Source: Bradyrhizobium sp. CB3481
Lineage (GTDB): Bacteria; Pseudomonadota; Alphaproteobacteria; Rhizobiales; Xanthobacteraceae
Assembly (NCBI RefSeq): GCF_029714305.1
Contig: NZ_CP121647.1
Span: 1,632,501 to 1,696,500 of the forward strand
Reading direction: 5' to 3'
DNA: 64,000 bases
Below are positions 17,774 to 27,749 of the stretch, piece after piece. Each line of letters starts with the position of its first letter. The stretch's first letter is position 1. The notes beneath the pieces are model-generated. The model had not been told where the DNA came from, ran no database searches, and saw only the letters and a program-made list of their open reading frames with translations. A program made the position numbers and the translations under genes.

Positions 17774-19231
17774 ATGAAACTTCGCGATCTCTTCAGCGAT
17801 GACGCTGCGGTCGAGCCGCAGGCGGCCGCGCTCGATGTGACAGGCCTTAGCTTCGACAGCCGCGCGGTGAAGCCGGGCGACCTGTTCTTCGCACTCGCCG
17901 GCTCCAAGACCGACGGTTCCCGCTTCATCGACGCCGCGATCAAATCAGGCGCGGTTGCGGTAGCGGGCGACCGCGCTCCGGCCGACTGCCGCGTGCCCTT
18001 CGTCGTCACGCCAAATCCGCGCCGCGCACTGGCGCTGGCGGCGGCGCGGTTCTATCCGCGGCAGCCCACGACCATTGCCGCTGTCACCGGGACCAGCGGC
18101 AAGACGTCGGTAGCGGCGTTTACGCGCCAGATTTGGGAGCGGCTCGGTCACATCTCCGCCAGCATCGGCACCATCGGTCTCGTTTCGCCAAAGCGCACCG
18201 TCTACGGCTCGCTCACCACACCGGACCCGATCGCGCTGCATAAGCAGCTCGACGAGATCACGGGCGACGGCGTCACGCATCTGGCGTTTGAGGCTTCCTC
18301 GCACGGGCTCGACCAGTTCCGCCTCGATGGCGTGCGCGTCGCCGCCGGCGGCTTCACCAACCTGTCGCGCGATCACATGGATTACCATCCGGATGAGGCG
18401 CATTACCTGGCCGCCAAGCTGCGGCTGTTCCGCGACCTCGTTCCGCCCGGCGGCGCGGCGGTGATCTCGGCCAATCACGCCTGCTCGGAGCAGGTGATCG
18501 AGGCGGCGCGATCGCGGGGCTTGCGGATCATTGCTGTTGGCCGCAATGCGGATGGCGACGGGGAGGGCATCCGCCTCGTCGGCGCCAGCGTCGAAGGGTT
18601 TGCGCAGAACCTCGCGCTGGAGACCCGTGGCCGCAACTACACGGTCAAGCTGCCGCTGGTCGGCGAGTTCCAGATCGAGAATTCGCTCGTCGCCGCGGGG
18701 CTGGCGATCGGCACCGGCAGCGAGCCTGACGCCGTCTTCGCGGCCCTCGAACATCTCGAAGGCGCCAAGGGGCGGCTGGAGCGCGTCGGCGAACATAACG
18801 GCGCGCCTGTTTTCGTCGACTACGCGCACAAGCCGGATGCGTTGGCCAAGGCGCTGCAGGCGCTGCGGCCTTATGCGAAGCGCAAGCTCGTCGTGATCTT
18901 CGGCGCAGGCGGCGACCGCGACGCCGGCAAACGGCCGATCATGGGCGCCATCGCCGCCGAGAATGCCGATCACGTCATCGTCACCGACGACAATCCGCGC
19001 AGCGAAGATCCGCAAGCGATCCGCGCCGCCATTCTGGCCGCGGCCAAGGGCGCGAGTGAGATCGGCGACCGCGCGGAAGCGATCAGGCGGGCAATCGCGG
19101 CGCTGCAGCCCGGCGATGCGCTGCTGATCGCCGGCAAGGGACACGAGACCGGGCAGATCGTCGGCGACAAGGTGCTCCCGTTCAGCGATCATGAGGCGGT
19201 GGCGGCCGCGCTGGCAGCGAGGACGAAATGA
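17774..19231 (+). CDS. murE: UDP-MurNAc-L-Ala-D-Glu:meso-diaminopimelate ligase
   Basis: A 485-aa cytoplasmic Mur ligase that adds the third residue (meso-diaminopimelate in this lineage) to the UDP-MurNAc dipeptide using ATP. The N-terminal domain carries [20 protein letters not shown]. The P-loop TGTSGKTS is at 105-112. The middle domain contains [13 protein letters not shown] and the [10 protein letters not shown] motif with the conserved His. The C-terminal domain has [11 protein letters not shown] and the DNPRSEDP motif, which recognises diaminopimelate. The start has GGAGCAAG upstream. The end overlaps murF by four bases. The N terminus of a longer frame from 17576 lies inside ftsI and was rejected. 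Confidence 0.95.
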   Translation: MKLRDLFSDDAAVEPQAAALDVTGLSFDSRAVKPGDLFFALAGSKTDGSRFIDAAIKSGAVAVAGDRAPADCRVPFVVTPNPRRALALAAARFYPRQPTTIAAVTGTSGKTSVAAFTRQIWERLGHISASIGTIGLVSPKRTVYGSLTTPDPIALHKQLDEITGDGVTHLAFEASSHGLDQFRLDGVRVAAGGFTNLSRDHMDYHPDEAHYLAAKLRLFRDLVPPGGAAVISANHACSEQVIEAARSRGLRIIAVGRNADGDGEGIRLVGASVEGFAQNLALETRGRNYTVKLPLVGEFQIENSLVAAGLAIGTGSEPDAVFAALEHLEGAKGRLERVGEHNGAPVFVDYAHKPDALAKALQALRPYAKRKLVVIFGAGGDRDAGKRPIMGAIAAENADHVIVTDDNPRSEDPQAIRAAILAAAKGASEIGDRAEAIRRAIAALQPGDALLIAGKGHETGQIVGDKVLPFSDHEAVAAALAARTK

Positions 19232-20610
19232 GCGCGACGGCATTATGGACGATTACCGAAGTCGCGCGTGCGCTCGGAATATCCGGCGACTTTCCGGACA
19301 CGCCGATCGATTTCGTCACCCAGGACAGCCGGCTGGTGAAGCCGGGCAGCCTGTTCGTGGCGCTCCGCGGCACGCCGAGCGGCGGCTTCATTTCAAGCTT
19401 CGCCAGCGCGCGCGACGGCTGGGAATTCGCTGACAGGGCGGAGGCGGCCGGCGCGGTGGCGATGATCGTTCCGCATCGGATTGCCGGCGTGAATGTTCCG
19501 CAACTGGTGGTCAAGGATACGCTGATCGACGGCCTGTGGGGTCTGGCGCGCGCCGCGCGCGCGCGGTTCAAAGGCCCGGTGATCGGGCTCACCGGCAGCG
19601 CCGGCAAGACCAGCACCAAGGAATTCCTCGCCGCTTATCCGAACGCCTATGCCAGCCCAAGCAGCTTCAACAATTTCTGGGGCGTGCCGCTGACGCTGTG
19701 CAATGCCAGCCCGCGCGCAAGCGTGTGGGTCGTCGAGATGGGCATGAACCAGACCGGCGAGATCGCGCGGCTCAGCGAACTCACCAAGCCGACGGTGGCA
19801 TTGGTCGTGAACGTGCAGCCGGTACATCTGGAAAAGCTCGGCAGCCTGGAAGCGATCCGCCGCGAGAAGGTGAGCATCGCGCAGGGCCTGCCAAAAGACG
19901 GCGTGCTGGTACTGCCTGAAGACGTCGCGGCGCCGGAATGGAACGGCAAGGTCGTTCGTTTCGGCGATAGCTCAAAGGTGCGGGCGCTCAGGCACACGGC
20001 CGAGGGCGAGAGCTGGAACGTCGCCGTCGAGGTGAACGGCAGCGGAATCAAATTCGGCCTGACGCCCGGCGCGCCGCATCGGCTGCAGAACGCGCTGGCC
20101 GCGCTGGCCTCGATCCATGCCGCCGGGCTCGATCCGGCAGCGCTGGCCAAAGAGCTGAGCCATGTCGGCATCATGACCGGCCGCGGCGTCGAGCAGGCGG
20201 CGGGCGGCGTCACGGTGATCGACGACAGTTTCAACGGCAACCCGGCCAGCATGGTGGCCGCGCTCGGCAGCCTGAAGGCGCGGCCGGTGAAATCCGGCCG
20301 GCGTATCGCCATTCTCGGCGACATGCTGGAATTGGGCGCTGACGCGCCCGCCTATCACGAGAAGCTCGCGAAAGACCTGCCTGATATCGACGGCATCTAC
20401 TGCGTCGGCCCGCTGATGCGGCACCTATATAATCTTGTTCCCGCCGAGCGGGCGCTCGGCTGGCACGACGACCCGGCGACGCTCGACCCCCAACAAATCG
20501 CCGCATTGCTGCGCGAGGGGGACGTGGTGGTGGTCAAGGGCAGCAAAAAGATGTTCTGGGTGAACAAGTTTGTGCCCCGCCTGCTGGCCGCGCTGGAGCC
20601 AAAGGCGTAG
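19228..20610 (+). CDS. murF: UDP-MurNAc-tripeptide:D-Ala-D-Ala ligase
   Basis: A 460-aa cytoplasmic Mur ligase that joins the D-Ala-D-Ala dipeptide to complete the UDP-MurNAc pentapeptide. The N-terminal substrate domain includes DFVTQDSRLVKPGSLFVALR, the P-loop TGSAGKTS is at 122-129, and SFNNFWGVPLTLCNA and VVEMGMNQTGEIARLSELTK are typical MurF sequences. The C-terminal domain has VIDDSFNGNPASM and ILGDMLELG. It starts in an ATGA overlap with murE. About 164 bases without a gene follow before mraY, in which I see only short unsupported frames. Confidence 0.95.
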   Translation: MSATALWTITEVARALGISGDFPDTPIDFVTQDSRLVKPGSLFVALRGTPSGGFISSFASARDGWEFADRAEAAGAVAMIVPHRIAGVNVPQLVVKDTLIDGLWGLARAARARFKGPVIGLTGSAGKTSTKEFLAAYPNAYASPSSFNNFWGVPLTLCNASPRASVWVVEMGMNQTGEIARLSELTKPTVALVVNVQPVHLEKLGSLEAIRREKVSIAQGLPKDGVLVLPEDVAAPEWNGKVVRFGDSSKVRALRHTAEGESWNVAVEVNGSGIKFGLTPGAPHRLQNALAALASIHAAGLDPAALAKELSHVGIMTGRGVEQAAGGVTVIDDSFNGNPASMVAALGSLKARPVKSGRRIAILGDMLELGADAPAYHEKLAKDLPDIDGIYCVGPLMRHLYNLVPAERALGWHDDPATLDPQQIAALLREGDVVVVKGSKKMFWVNKFVPRLLAALEPKA

Positions 20611-20774
20611 ACTGGCTGCATCAGGCGGCCGATGTCTCCGCGAGACGTGATTCGTCAATACCCCAGCCATGACCAAGATTCGCTTGGTTTGAGGATGAAA
20701 ACGATTATCAAGTCGTTGCCAAAGCGCTTACCGCCAAAGACGGCGCAACCAAGCCGCGTGACAGGGCTTTTTGA

Positions 20775-21881
20775 ATGTTTTACTGGCTGATCGAGCTTTC
20801 CAACACCGTTCCCGGTTTTGGCATCTTCCGCGGCGTCTTCAACGTGTTTCGCTACATCACCTTCCGCACCGGCGGGGCGATGGTGACGGGCGCGCTGTTC
20901 GTGTTCCTGTTCGGACCCTGGATCATCGACCATTTGCGCCTGCGGCAGGGCAAGGGCCAGCCGATCCGCACCGACGGCCCGGCATCGCATCTGATCTCCA
21001 AGAAGGGCACGCCGACGATGGGCGGGCTGATGATCCTCTCCGGCCTCGTCGTCTCGACGTTGCTGTGGGCCAATCCGCTCAACCCTTATGTCTGGATCGT
21101 GCTGGCGGTGACGCTCGGCTTCGGCTTTGTCGGCTTCTACGACGACTATCTGAAGGTGACGAAGCAGAGCCACAGCGGCTTCGCCGGCAAGCTGCGGCTT
21201 TTGATCGAAGGGATTATCGCGCTTGCCGCCTGCTACGCGCTGGTGCGGCTCGGCCGCGACGCGACATCCACCTCGCTGGCGGTTCCTTTCCTGAAGGACG
21301 TGGTGATCAATTTCGGCTGGTTCTTCGTGATCTTCGGCGCCTTCGTCATCGTCGGCGCCGGCAATGCGGTGAACCTGACCGACGGTCTCGACGGCCTTGC
21401 CATCGTGCCAGTCATGATCGCCGCCGCCAGCTTCGGCATGATCTCGTATCTGACCGGCAACGCGGTGTTCTCCGATTACCTGCAGATCCGCTATGTCGCC
21501 GGCACCGGCGAACTCGCGGTGCTCTGCGGCGCGGTGCTCGGCGCCGGCCTTGGCTTTCTCTGGTTCAACGCGCCGCCGGCCTCGATCTTCATGGGCGATA
21601 CCGGATCGCTCGCGCTCGGCGGAATGCTGGGGGCGACGGCGGTGGCGGTCAAGCACGAGATCGTGCTCGCTGTGATCGGCGGCCTGTTCGTGCTCGAAGC
21701 CGTCTCCGTGATCGTGCAGGTGACGTCGTTCAAGCTGACGGGAAAACGCGTGTTCCGCATGGCGCCGCTGCACCATCATTTCGAGCAGAAGGGCTGGACC
21801 GAGCCGCAGATCGTGATCCGCTTCTGGATCATCTCGGTGATGCTGGCGCTCGCCGGCCTCTCCACGCTGAAGCTGCGGTGA
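20775..21881 (+). CDS. mraY: Phospho-MurNAc-pentapeptide transferase
   Basis: A 368-aa integral membrane enzyme with about ten helices. It transfers phospho-MurNAc-pentapeptide to undecaprenyl phosphate, making lipid I. Family motifs are present in order: [20 protein letters not shown] and TPTMGG, the magnesium-binding [34 protein letters not shown] and the MAPLHHHFE histidine motif. The length matches alphaproteobacterial MraY. The start MFYWLIEL fits the family N terminus, although the ribosome-binding site is not strong. Ten bases separate its stop from murD. Confidence 0.96.
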   Translation: MFYWLIELSNTVPGFGIFRGVFNVFRYITFRTGGAMVTGALFVFLFGPWIIDHLRLRQGKGQPIRTDGPASHLISKKGTPTMGGLMILSGLVVSTLLWANPLNPYVWIVLAVTLGFGFVGFYDDYLKVTKQSHSGFAGKLRLLIEGIIALAACYALVRLGRDATSTSLAVPFLKDVVINFGWFFVIFGAFVIVGAGNAVNLTDGLDGLAIVPVMIAAASFGMISYLTGNAVFSDYLQIRYVAGTGELAVLCGAVLGAGLGFLWFNAPPASIFMGDTGSLALGGMLGATAVAVKHEIVLAVIGGLFVLEAVSVIVQVTSFKLTGKRVFRMAPLHHHFEQKGWTEPQIVIRFWIISVMLALAGLSTLKLR

Positions 21882-21891
21882 GCCGCGCGCG

Positions 21892-23292
21892 ATGATCCCC
21901 GTCACCTCATTCGCCGGCAAGACGGTCGCCGTGTTCGGCCTCGGCGGTTCCGGCCTTGCGAGCTGCCACGCGCTCAAGGCTGGCGGGGCGGAGGTCATCG
22001 CAGGCGACGACAGCGCCGACAACGTCGCCAAGGCGGCGCAGGCCGGCTTCACCACCGCCGATCTGCGCAACGTTTCGTGGACGAATTTCTCCGCGCTGAT
22101 CCTCACCCCCGGCGCGCCGCTGACGCATCCGGCGCCGCATTGGTCGGCGCTGATGGCCCGCCAGGCCGGCTGCGAGGTGATCGGCGACATCGAGTTGTTC
22201 TGCCGCGAGCGCCGCCGCCACGCCCCTAGCGCGCCGTTCGTCGCCATCACCGGCACCAACGGCAAGTCGACCACCACGGCGCTGATCGCACACCTGATGA
22301 AGGTTGCCGGCTACGACGCCCAGATGGGCGGCAATATCGGCACCGCGATTTTGTCGCTGGAGCCGCCGAGAATGGGGCGCGTGCATGTGGTGGAAATGTC
22401 GTCCTACCAGATCGACCTTGCACCTTCGCTCGATCCGTCCGTTGGCATTCTCCTCAACGTCAGCGAGGACCATATCGATCGCCACGGCACGCTGGAAAAC
22501 TATGCCGCCGTGAAGGCGCGGCTGGTCGCAGGCGTGCAGCCGCAGGGCACGTCGATTGTCGGCGTCGATGACGGTTGGTGCCGCAACATTGCCGACCGGC
22601 TCGACCAGGCCGGCAAACGCGTGGTGCGGATTTCCGTGAAGAATCCGCTGCCCGACGGTGTCTATGTCGAGCGCGAGACCATCGTGCAGGCCTCCGGCGG
22701 TGCGCGCCGCGAGATCGCAAGGCTTGGCGGCATCGGTTCGCTGCGCGGCCTGCATAACGCGCAGAACGCGGCCTGCGCCGCGGCCTGCGCGCTCGCGATG
22801 GGCATTTCGACAGACACTCTGCAAAATGGCCTGCGCAGCTTTCCCGGTCTCGCGCACCGCATGGAGCAGGTCGGCCGCCGCGGCAACGTGCTGTTCGTCA
22901 ACGACTCCAAGGGCACCAATGCGGACGCCGCCGCGCACGCGCTGTCGTCCTTTGCCGATATCTTCTGGATTGCCGGCGGCAAGCCGAAGCAGGGGGGCAT
23001 CACCAGCCTCAGTGAATATTTCCCGCGGATCCGGAAAGCCTATCTGATCGGCGAGGCCGCGCCGGAATTTGCCGGCACGCTGGGCGAGCGCGTGCCGCAT
23101 GAAATTTCGCAGACGCTCGATGTGGCTGTCGCGAATGCCGCGCGCGATGCCGAAGCCTCGGGGCTGATCGATCCTGTCGTCCTGCTCTCGCCCGCCTGCG
23201 CCTCGTTCGACCAGTACCGCAACTTTGAGATTCGCGGGGCCGCGTTCCGCGATCTCGTGACGGCGATGCCCGGCGTGAAGCCGGTGGTGTGA
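21892..23292 (+). CDS. murD: UDP-MurNAc-L-alanine:D-glutamate ligase
   Basis: A 466-aa cytoplasmic Mur ligase that adds D-glutamate to UDP-MurNAc-L-Ala. The N-terminal Rossmann-like domain opens with [20 protein letters not shown], the P-loop TGTNGKST is at about 120-127, [14 protein letters not shown] and [10 protein letters not shown] are in the central domain, and the C-terminal domain has [17 protein letters not shown] and [19 protein letters not shown]. All are standard MurD features. Immediately after it, two palindromic elements and an unrelated secreted-protein gene interrupt the usual murD-ftsW adjacency. Confidence 0.95.
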   Translation: MIPVTSFAGKTVAVFGLGGSGLASCHALKAGGAEVIAGDDSADNVAKAAQAGFTTADLRNVSWTNFSALILTPGAPLTHPAPHWSALMARQAGCEVIGDIELFCRERRRHAPSAPFVAITGTNGKSTTTALIAHLMKVAGYDAQMGGNIGTAILSLEPPRMGRVHVVEMSSYQIDLAPSLDPSVGILLNVSEDHIDRHGTLENYAAVKARLVAGVQPQGTSIVGVDDGWCRNIADRLDQAGKRVVRISVKNPLPDGVYVERETIVQASGGARREIARLGGIGSLRGLHNAQNAACAAACALAMGISTDTLQNGLRSFPGLAHRMEQVGRRGNVLFVNDSKGTNADAAAHALSSFADIFWIAGGKPKQGGITSLSEYFPRIRKAYLIGEAAPEFAGTLGERVPHEISQTLDVAVANAARDAEASGLIDPVVLLSPACASFDQYRNFEIRGAAFRDLVTAMPGVKPVV

Positions 23293-23293
23293 G

Positions 23294-23415
23294 CTCGTCG
23301 TGTCCCGGACGCGTTTGCGGCATGTAATGCCGCTACGCAGAGCCGGGACCTATGGCGGCATGGGCCCCGGCCTGGCAGCGCATCGCTTCGCGCTGCGCTG
23401 CATCGGGGGCACGAG
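23294..23415. repeat. Palindromic element, family G
   Basis: Outer arms CTCGTCGTGTCCC / GGGGGCACGAG enclose several smaller hairpins, including GCGCATCGCTTCGCGCTGCG and GCGGCATGTAATGCCGC. Elements of this type, with a GTGTCCCGGAC ... CCGGGACC core, are common in bradyrhizobia. It directly follows murD. Confidence 0.7.
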
Positions 23416-23418
23416 TTC

Positions 23419-23495
23419 GTAGGATGGGTAGAGCGCAGCGAAACCCATCGTTGCGGCAAAAAATGATGGGTTTCGCTTCGCTCTACCCATCCTAC
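23419..23495. repeat. Palindromic element, family E
   Basis: Long near-perfect arms: GTAGGATGGGTAGAGCGCAG then CGAAACCCATC on the left, and the complement GATGGGTTTCG then CTTCGCTCTACCCATCCTAC on the right, with about 15 bases between. A second E copy is at 43837. It lies 26 bases upstream of the DUF5107-like gene. Confidence 0.9.
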
Positions 23496-23521
23496 ACCCT
23501 GCTTATTTTGAAGGCGTCGCA

Positions 23522-24964
23522 ATGGCAATTCGTGCGTGCTCGCACCGCTGCATCAGCTTCGTGCTTTCCGTCCTTTCGGCAGCCTGCGCTCTTCCTGCTG
23601 CTATGCACGCCGCATCGCCCGACAAGGTGACGCTCACCGGCTCGACAATTACGTGGAGCACGGTCAAATATGCGACGGATGCGGAGAACGGCTTCGTCGA
23701 CGGGTCGCTGGACAAGAGCACCATCGTCGATCGCACGTTCAAGACCCACGTGCTTGAGAACCGCTATCTGAAGGTGACGCTCGTCCCCGAATTCGGCGGC
23801 CGTATTCTTTCCATCATCTACAAGCCGACCGGGCACGAGCAGCTCTATCACACGGAAGTCGGCGTGCCCTACGGCATGAAGGCCGGCAATTTCTATTACG
23901 ATTGGCTGATGGTCTATGGCGGCATCTTCCCGACCTTTCCAGATCCCGAGCACGGTAGGGCATGGCTGAAGCCGTGGGATTTCAAGGTACTGAAAGAGAG
24001 TGCCGAAGAAGTGACGGTGTCGATGTCGATCAAGGATGATTTCGCCTATCCCGCGGCACCCGCGCAGTTTCTCAAGGGGCCTACGGGCATCGAAGCGACT
24101 TACTATGTCACGCTGAAGGCCGATCGCGCTGCGCTCGATACCCGCGTGGTGCTGAGAAATCCGCAATCCAAATCGGTCGACTACGAATACTGGACGTGTA
24201 CGACGCTCGCGCCGGGATCAGACCCGAACAATCCCAAAACGACCGGCGGCGCCGAAATCATTGCGCCGATTGAGGCCTACACCACGCCCGCCTGGTCGGC
24301 CAATCTTTCCGCAGGCGATGAGAGCCTAGGCTCAGGCAAGAGCCGCTTCGAGAAACTACGCTACTTCAAGAACTGGCCGACGATGGGCATCGCGTATGCC
24401 GCGCCCGATATGCAGGGCAGGAATTTCTGGGGCGTGATCAACCACGACAGCGAAGAGGGGATCATCCGCATCGCCGACAACGCGATCACTCGGGGGCTAA
24501 AGATGTGGACGTGGGGATTTCCGTCGTTCACGAACGAAACCGACGCGCGCAAGGACCCGACCGAGGCGCAGCCTTACGTCGAATTATGGGCGGGCGTATC
24601 GGACCAGTTCTTCCACCGCGCCACGCTTCCGGCGCAAGGCGAAGTATCCGTTACGGAGACCTACAGCCCGACCGTGGGCATGAGTAGCGTGACGCATGCG
24701 AATGAGAACATCCTTGTTAATCTCTCGGCCACGTCGTCCGATGTGAACCTCCAGTTCTTCAACATCGAGCCGGCCACGCCGTTGCGCGTAACGCTAAAAC
24801 GCGGCGTTGCGATATTGTTCGATGACGCCGTGAAGGCGGATCCGAAAAACGGAAATCGCATTTCCACGGCGATGCCGGCCAGCACCAGTGGCGAACAGGT
24901 GCGGTTGACGATCACGACCACAGATGGACGAGAGCTGATCGCGGCCGATGCAAAGATGAAATAA
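23522..24964 (+). CDS. Secreted DUF5107/aldose-epimerase-like protein inserted in the dcw cluster
   Basis: A 480-aa protein with a clear signal peptide (cationic start, hydrophobic CISFVLSVLSAACALPAA, cleavage after AMHAA). The mature part looks like a beta-sandwich of the galactose-mutarotase type: ENRYLKVTLVPEFGGRILSI and NFYYDWLMVYGGIFPTFPDP resemble DUF5107 proteins, which are often associated with carbohydrate degradation. It is therefore probably periplasmic and may bind or modify a glycan; this is an inference. Base composition seems less GC-rich than the flanking mur/fts genes. It interrupts murD-ftsW and is flanked by G and E elements upstream and a C element downstream, which suggests acquisition. 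Confidence 0.75.
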   Translation: MAIRACSHRCISFVLSVLSAACALPAAMHAASPDKVTLTGSTITWSTVKYATDAENGFVDGSLDKSTIVDRTFKTHVLENRYLKVTLVPEFGGRILSIIYKPTGHEQLYHTEVGVPYGMKAGNFYYDWLMVYGGIFPTFPDPEHGRAWLKPWDFKVLKESAEEVTVSMSIKDDFAYPAAPAQFLKGPTGIEATYYVTLKADRAALDTRVVLRNPQSKSVDYEYWTCTTLAPGSDPNNPKTTGGAEIIAPIEAYTTPAWSANLSAGDESLGSGKSRFEKLRYFKNWPTMGIAYAAPDMQGRNFWGVINHDSEEGIIRIADNAITRGLKMWTWGFPSFTNETDARKDPTEAQPYVELWAGVSDQFFHRATLPAQGEVSVTETYSPTVGMSSVTHANENILVNLSATSSDVNLQFFNIEPATPLRVTLKRGVAILFDDAVKADPKNGNRISTAMPASTSGEQVRLTITTTDGRELIAADAKMK

Positions 24965-24997
24965 TGAGTATCGCTTCGCTCCAGCCATCCACAGACT

Positions 24998-25088
24998 GTC
25001 GTCACCCGACCCAGTATTCCAGAGACGGCAGCGATAGATCCAATAGGCCACGGCGTACTGGATACCCGCCTTCGCGGGTATGACGACC
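24998..25088. repeat. Palindromic element, family C (diverged)
   Basis: Contains the family C landmarks GTCGTCACCCG, CCCAGTATTCCAGAGAC and GGCGTACTGGAT, and a right arm ACCCGCCTTCGCGGGT before GACGAC. It lies between the DUF5107-like gene and ftsW. Confidence 0.8.
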
Positions 25089-25197
25089 TGTTGTGAGACG
25101 CGACCGCACGCTATTTCGAAAGTTACCCATCCCATTAACCCCCCATAAACCATCCTGCGCCACCAATGGGTGCTACCTCTGCCATTTGGGAACGCCC

Positions 25198-26349
25198 ATG
25201 CTCCACCGTGACCAACGCACGCCATTTTCGGATTGGTGGTGGACCGTGGACAAGCTGCTGCTTGGCGCGATCCTGGCGCTGATGCTGGGCGGCGTCATCC
25301 TGTCATTGGCGGCGAGCCCGCCGGTGGCGACGCGGATCGGGCTTGATCCGTTCCACTTCTTCAGCCGGCACATGCTGTTCCTGCTGCCGTCGATCCTCGT
25401 TTTGATCGGGGTATCGTTCCTGTCGCCGAAGCAGATCCGCCGTCTGGCGCTGCTGGCTTTCGTCGCGAGCGTCATCCTGATCGTGGCGACGCTTGTCTTC
25501 GGCGCGGAGGTGAAGGGCTCGCGGCGCTGGATCACGCTGCTTGGCGTCAACATCCAGGCCTCCGAATCCGCAAAGCCCGCCTTTGTCGTGATGGCGGCGT
25601 GGCTGTTTGCGGAATCGACCAGGCGGCCGGAAATGCCGGCGACCTCGATGGCGATGGCGCTGCTCCTGATGCTGGTGTCGCTGCTGGTGATGGAGCCGGA
25701 TTTCGGCCAGACCATGCTGATCCTGACGGTGTGGGGGGCGTTGTTCTTCATCGCCGGCATGCGGATGGTCTGGGTGGCCGGCCTGGCCGGTGCGGCGGCT
25801 GCCGGTCTGTTCAGCGCCTATCTGTTCGTTCCGCACGTCGCCGGCCGCATCAAACGCTTCATGAATCCGGCCTCCGGCGACACCTTTCAGGTCGACATGG
25901 CGATGGAAGCGTTCTGGAACGGCGGCTGGTTTGGCCTTGGCCCCGGCGAAGGAATTGCAAAACGCAGCCTGCCGGACAGCCATACCGATTTCGTGTTTGC
26001 GGTCGCCGCGGAAGAGTTCGGCATCATCCTCTGCCTGGCCCTGGTTGTGCTGTTCGCCTTCATCGTGCTGCGCACGCTGACGCGCGCCTACGCCAGTGAG
26101 GACATGTTCGCGCGCTTTGCGGCGTCGGGGCTTGCCATTTTGTTCGGCGTGCAAGCCGCCATCAACATGGCGGTCAACCTGCAACTCATCCCCGCCAAAG
26201 GCATGACGCTGCCGTTCATCTCCTATGGCGGCTCGTCGATCATCTCGCTCGCCTATGGCGTCGGCATGATGCTGGCGCTGACGCGGCAGCGCCCGCGCAC
26301 CGAAGTGGAATCGATGAACGAGGCGGTTGTCGCGCGCGGTTACGCTTGA
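25198..26349 (+). CDS. ftsW: Septal peptidoglycan polymerase FtsW (SEDS family)
   Basis: A 383-aa membrane protein with about ten helices. FtsW is the glycosyltransferase that polymerises lipid II into septal glycan and forms a complex with FtsI. SEDS landmarks include GAEVKGSRRWITLLGVNIQA, ASESAKPAFVVMAAWLFAE, LLVMEPDFGQTMLI, and the C-terminal LPFISYGGSSIISLAYGVGM. I chose the ATG at 25198 (MLHRDQRT), which matches family N termini. A longer frame from 25093 starts in repeat-derived sequence. It lost direct linkage with murD because of the inserted gene. Confidence 0.94.
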   Translation: MLHRDQRTPFSDWWWTVDKLLLGAILALMLGGVILSLAASPPVATRIGLDPFHFFSRHMLFLLPSILVLIGVSFLSPKQIRRLALLAFVASVILIVATLVFGAEVKGSRRWITLLGVNIQASESAKPAFVVMAAWLFAESTRRPEMPATSMAMALLLMLVSLLVMEPDFGQTMLILTVWGALFFIAGMRMVWVAGLAGAAAAGLFSAYLFVPHVAGRIKRFMNPASGDTFQVDMAMEAFWNGGWFGLGPGEGIAKRSLPDSHTDFVFAVAAEEFGIILCLALVVLFAFIVLRTLTRAYASEDMFARFAASGLAILFGVQAAINMAVNLQLIPAKGMTLPFISYGGSSIISLAYGVGMMLALTRQRPRTEVESMNEAVVARGYA

Positions 26350-26366
26350 CGCAAAGCTATCTACTT

Positions 26367-26485
26367 CGTCATTGCGAGCCAACGGGTCGCGCGAATGCGC
26401 GCCCGATGACAGGCTCCGCGAAGCAATCCATGCCTCGACCCGGGGATAGATGGATTGCTTCGTCGCTGCGCTCCTCGCAATGACG
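26367..26485. repeat. Palindromic element, family B with 36-nt hairpin module
   Basis: Family B arms CGTCATTGCGA ... CTCGCAATGACG and GAAGCAATCCAT / ATGGATTGCTTC. The left arm is interrupted by a 36-base module at 26378-26413, whose reverse complement is identical to 38313-38348 in a family D element and differs by one base from 44661-44696 in another B element. It lies between ftsW and murG. Confidence 0.9.
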
Positions 26486-26509
26486 GCGGATTGCCTGTAA
26501 AAGCCCCCC

Positions 26510-27610
26510 ATGGACAACGTACCTCTCATTCTACTCGCCGCCGGCGGCACCGGCGGTCATCTGTTTCCCGCCGAAGCGCTCGGCGTCGAGCTGATCAAGC
26601 GCGGCCTGCGCGTGCGGCTGGCGACCGATGCCCGCGCGCTGCGCTACAGTGGTCTCTTCACCAGAGACAATATCGACGTGGTGCCGAGCGAAACCGTGCG
26701 CGGGCGCAATCCGTTATCGCTGGCGCGCACCGTCATCACACTCGGCTATGGAACGGGTATCGCGATCAATCTGGTGCGGCGGCTGAAGCCCGCGGCCGTG
26801 GTCGGCTTTGGCGGTTATCCGACCCTGCCGCCGCTGATGGCGGCAAGGCTGCTCGGCGTCCCCAGCATCATCCATGATGCCAACGCCGTGCTCGGCCGCG
26901 CCAACCGTTTTCTTGCCGGCCGCGTCAATGTGATCGCGACCTCGCTGCCCGGTGTGCTCGACCGCGATCCTGCGCTCGCGGGAAAGGCGACGACGGTCGG
27001 CACGCCGATGCGGCCCGCGATCCTCGCCGCTGCCGCGACACCCTTTGCCTCGCCCGAACCGAACGGGCCGCTGCGCCTGCTCGTGGTCGGCGGCAGCCAA
27101 GGCGCACGGGTGATGAGCGATATCGTGCCGCCGGCTATCGAACGGCTCGAGCCGGTGCTGTGGAGCCGCCTCGTCCTGACCCAGCAGGTGCGCGAGGAGG
27201 ACATGGCGCGGGTTCGCGCGGTCTATGACCGGCTCAAGGTCAAGGCCGAACTCGCGCCGTTCTTTTCCGATCTGCCGGCGCGGCTGGCGTCCAGCCATCT
27301 CGTGGTTTCGCGCTCCGGCGCCGGCACGGTGGCGGAACTTGCCGCGATCGGCCGGCCCTCGATCCTGGTGCCGCTGCCCGGCGCCATCGACCAGGACCAG
27401 TTCGCCAATGCCGGCGTGCTGGCCAAGGTCAACGGCGCCTTGCGGATCCCGCAAGGCGAATTCACGCCGGACCGGCTGGCGGCGGAAATCTCCGCCTTTG
27501 CCGCCGAACCGGCGCGGCTGACTGCCATGGCGGAGGCCGCCCGCCAGGTCGGCCGGCTCGACGCCGCCGAGCGGCTGGCCGATCTGGTGCTGAAAACGGC
27601 CGGAATCTAG
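26510..27610 (+). CDS. murG: Lipid II synthase: UDP-GlcNAc transferase MurG
   Basis: A 366-aa peripheral membrane glycosyltransferase that adds GlcNAc to lipid I to form lipid II. The N-terminal G-loop LLAAGGTGGHLFPA is at about residues 8-21, with GFGGYPTLPPLMAARLLGVP next. HDANAVLGRANRFLAG corresponds to the acceptor-binding HEQN motif, here with Asp. The C-terminal nucleotide-sugar domain has VVGGSQGARVMSD and the SRSGAGTVAELAAIGRPSIL motif that binds UDP-GlcNAc. The length and all motifs are normal. A family C palindrome separates it from murC. Confidence 0.95.
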   Translation: MDNVPLILLAAGGTGGHLFPAEALGVELIKRGLRVRLATDARALRYSGLFTRDNIDVVPSETVRGRNPLSLARTVITLGYGTGIAINLVRRLKPAAVVGFGGYPTLPPLMAARLLGVPSIIHDANAVLGRANRFLAGRVNVIATSLPGVLDRDPALAGKATTVGTPMRPAILAAAATPFASPEPNGPLRLLVVGGSQGARVMSDIVPPAIERLEPVLWSRLVLTQQVREEDMARVRAVYDRLKVKAELAPFFSDLPARLASSHLVVSRSGAGTVAELAAIGRPSILVPLPGAIDQDQFANAGVLAKVNGALRIPQGEFTPDRLAAEISAFAAEPARLTAMAEAARQVGRLDAAERLADLVLKTAGI

Positions 27611-27633
27611 GCGGTTGCCCGCAAAATTGCCCC

Positions 27634-27739
27634 TTGTCATGCCCCGCGAAAGCGGGGCATCCAGTACTCAGCGCAGCTGATTTGAGCCTCGGCTTCGCGG
27701 AATACTGGATCGCTTCGCCCACAAGGCGGGCGACGACAA
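27634..27739. repeat. Palindromic element, family C (variant)
   Basis: Left arm GCCCCGCGAAAGCGGGGC, then CATCCAGTACTC, a hairpin-forming centre, AATACTGGATCG and a right arm CGCCCACAAGGCGGGCG. It keeps the TGTCAT...GACAA ends and the inverted CCAGTA/TACTGG pair typical of family C. It lies between murG and murC. Confidence 0.8.
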
Positions 27740-27749
27740 GGAACCATTC

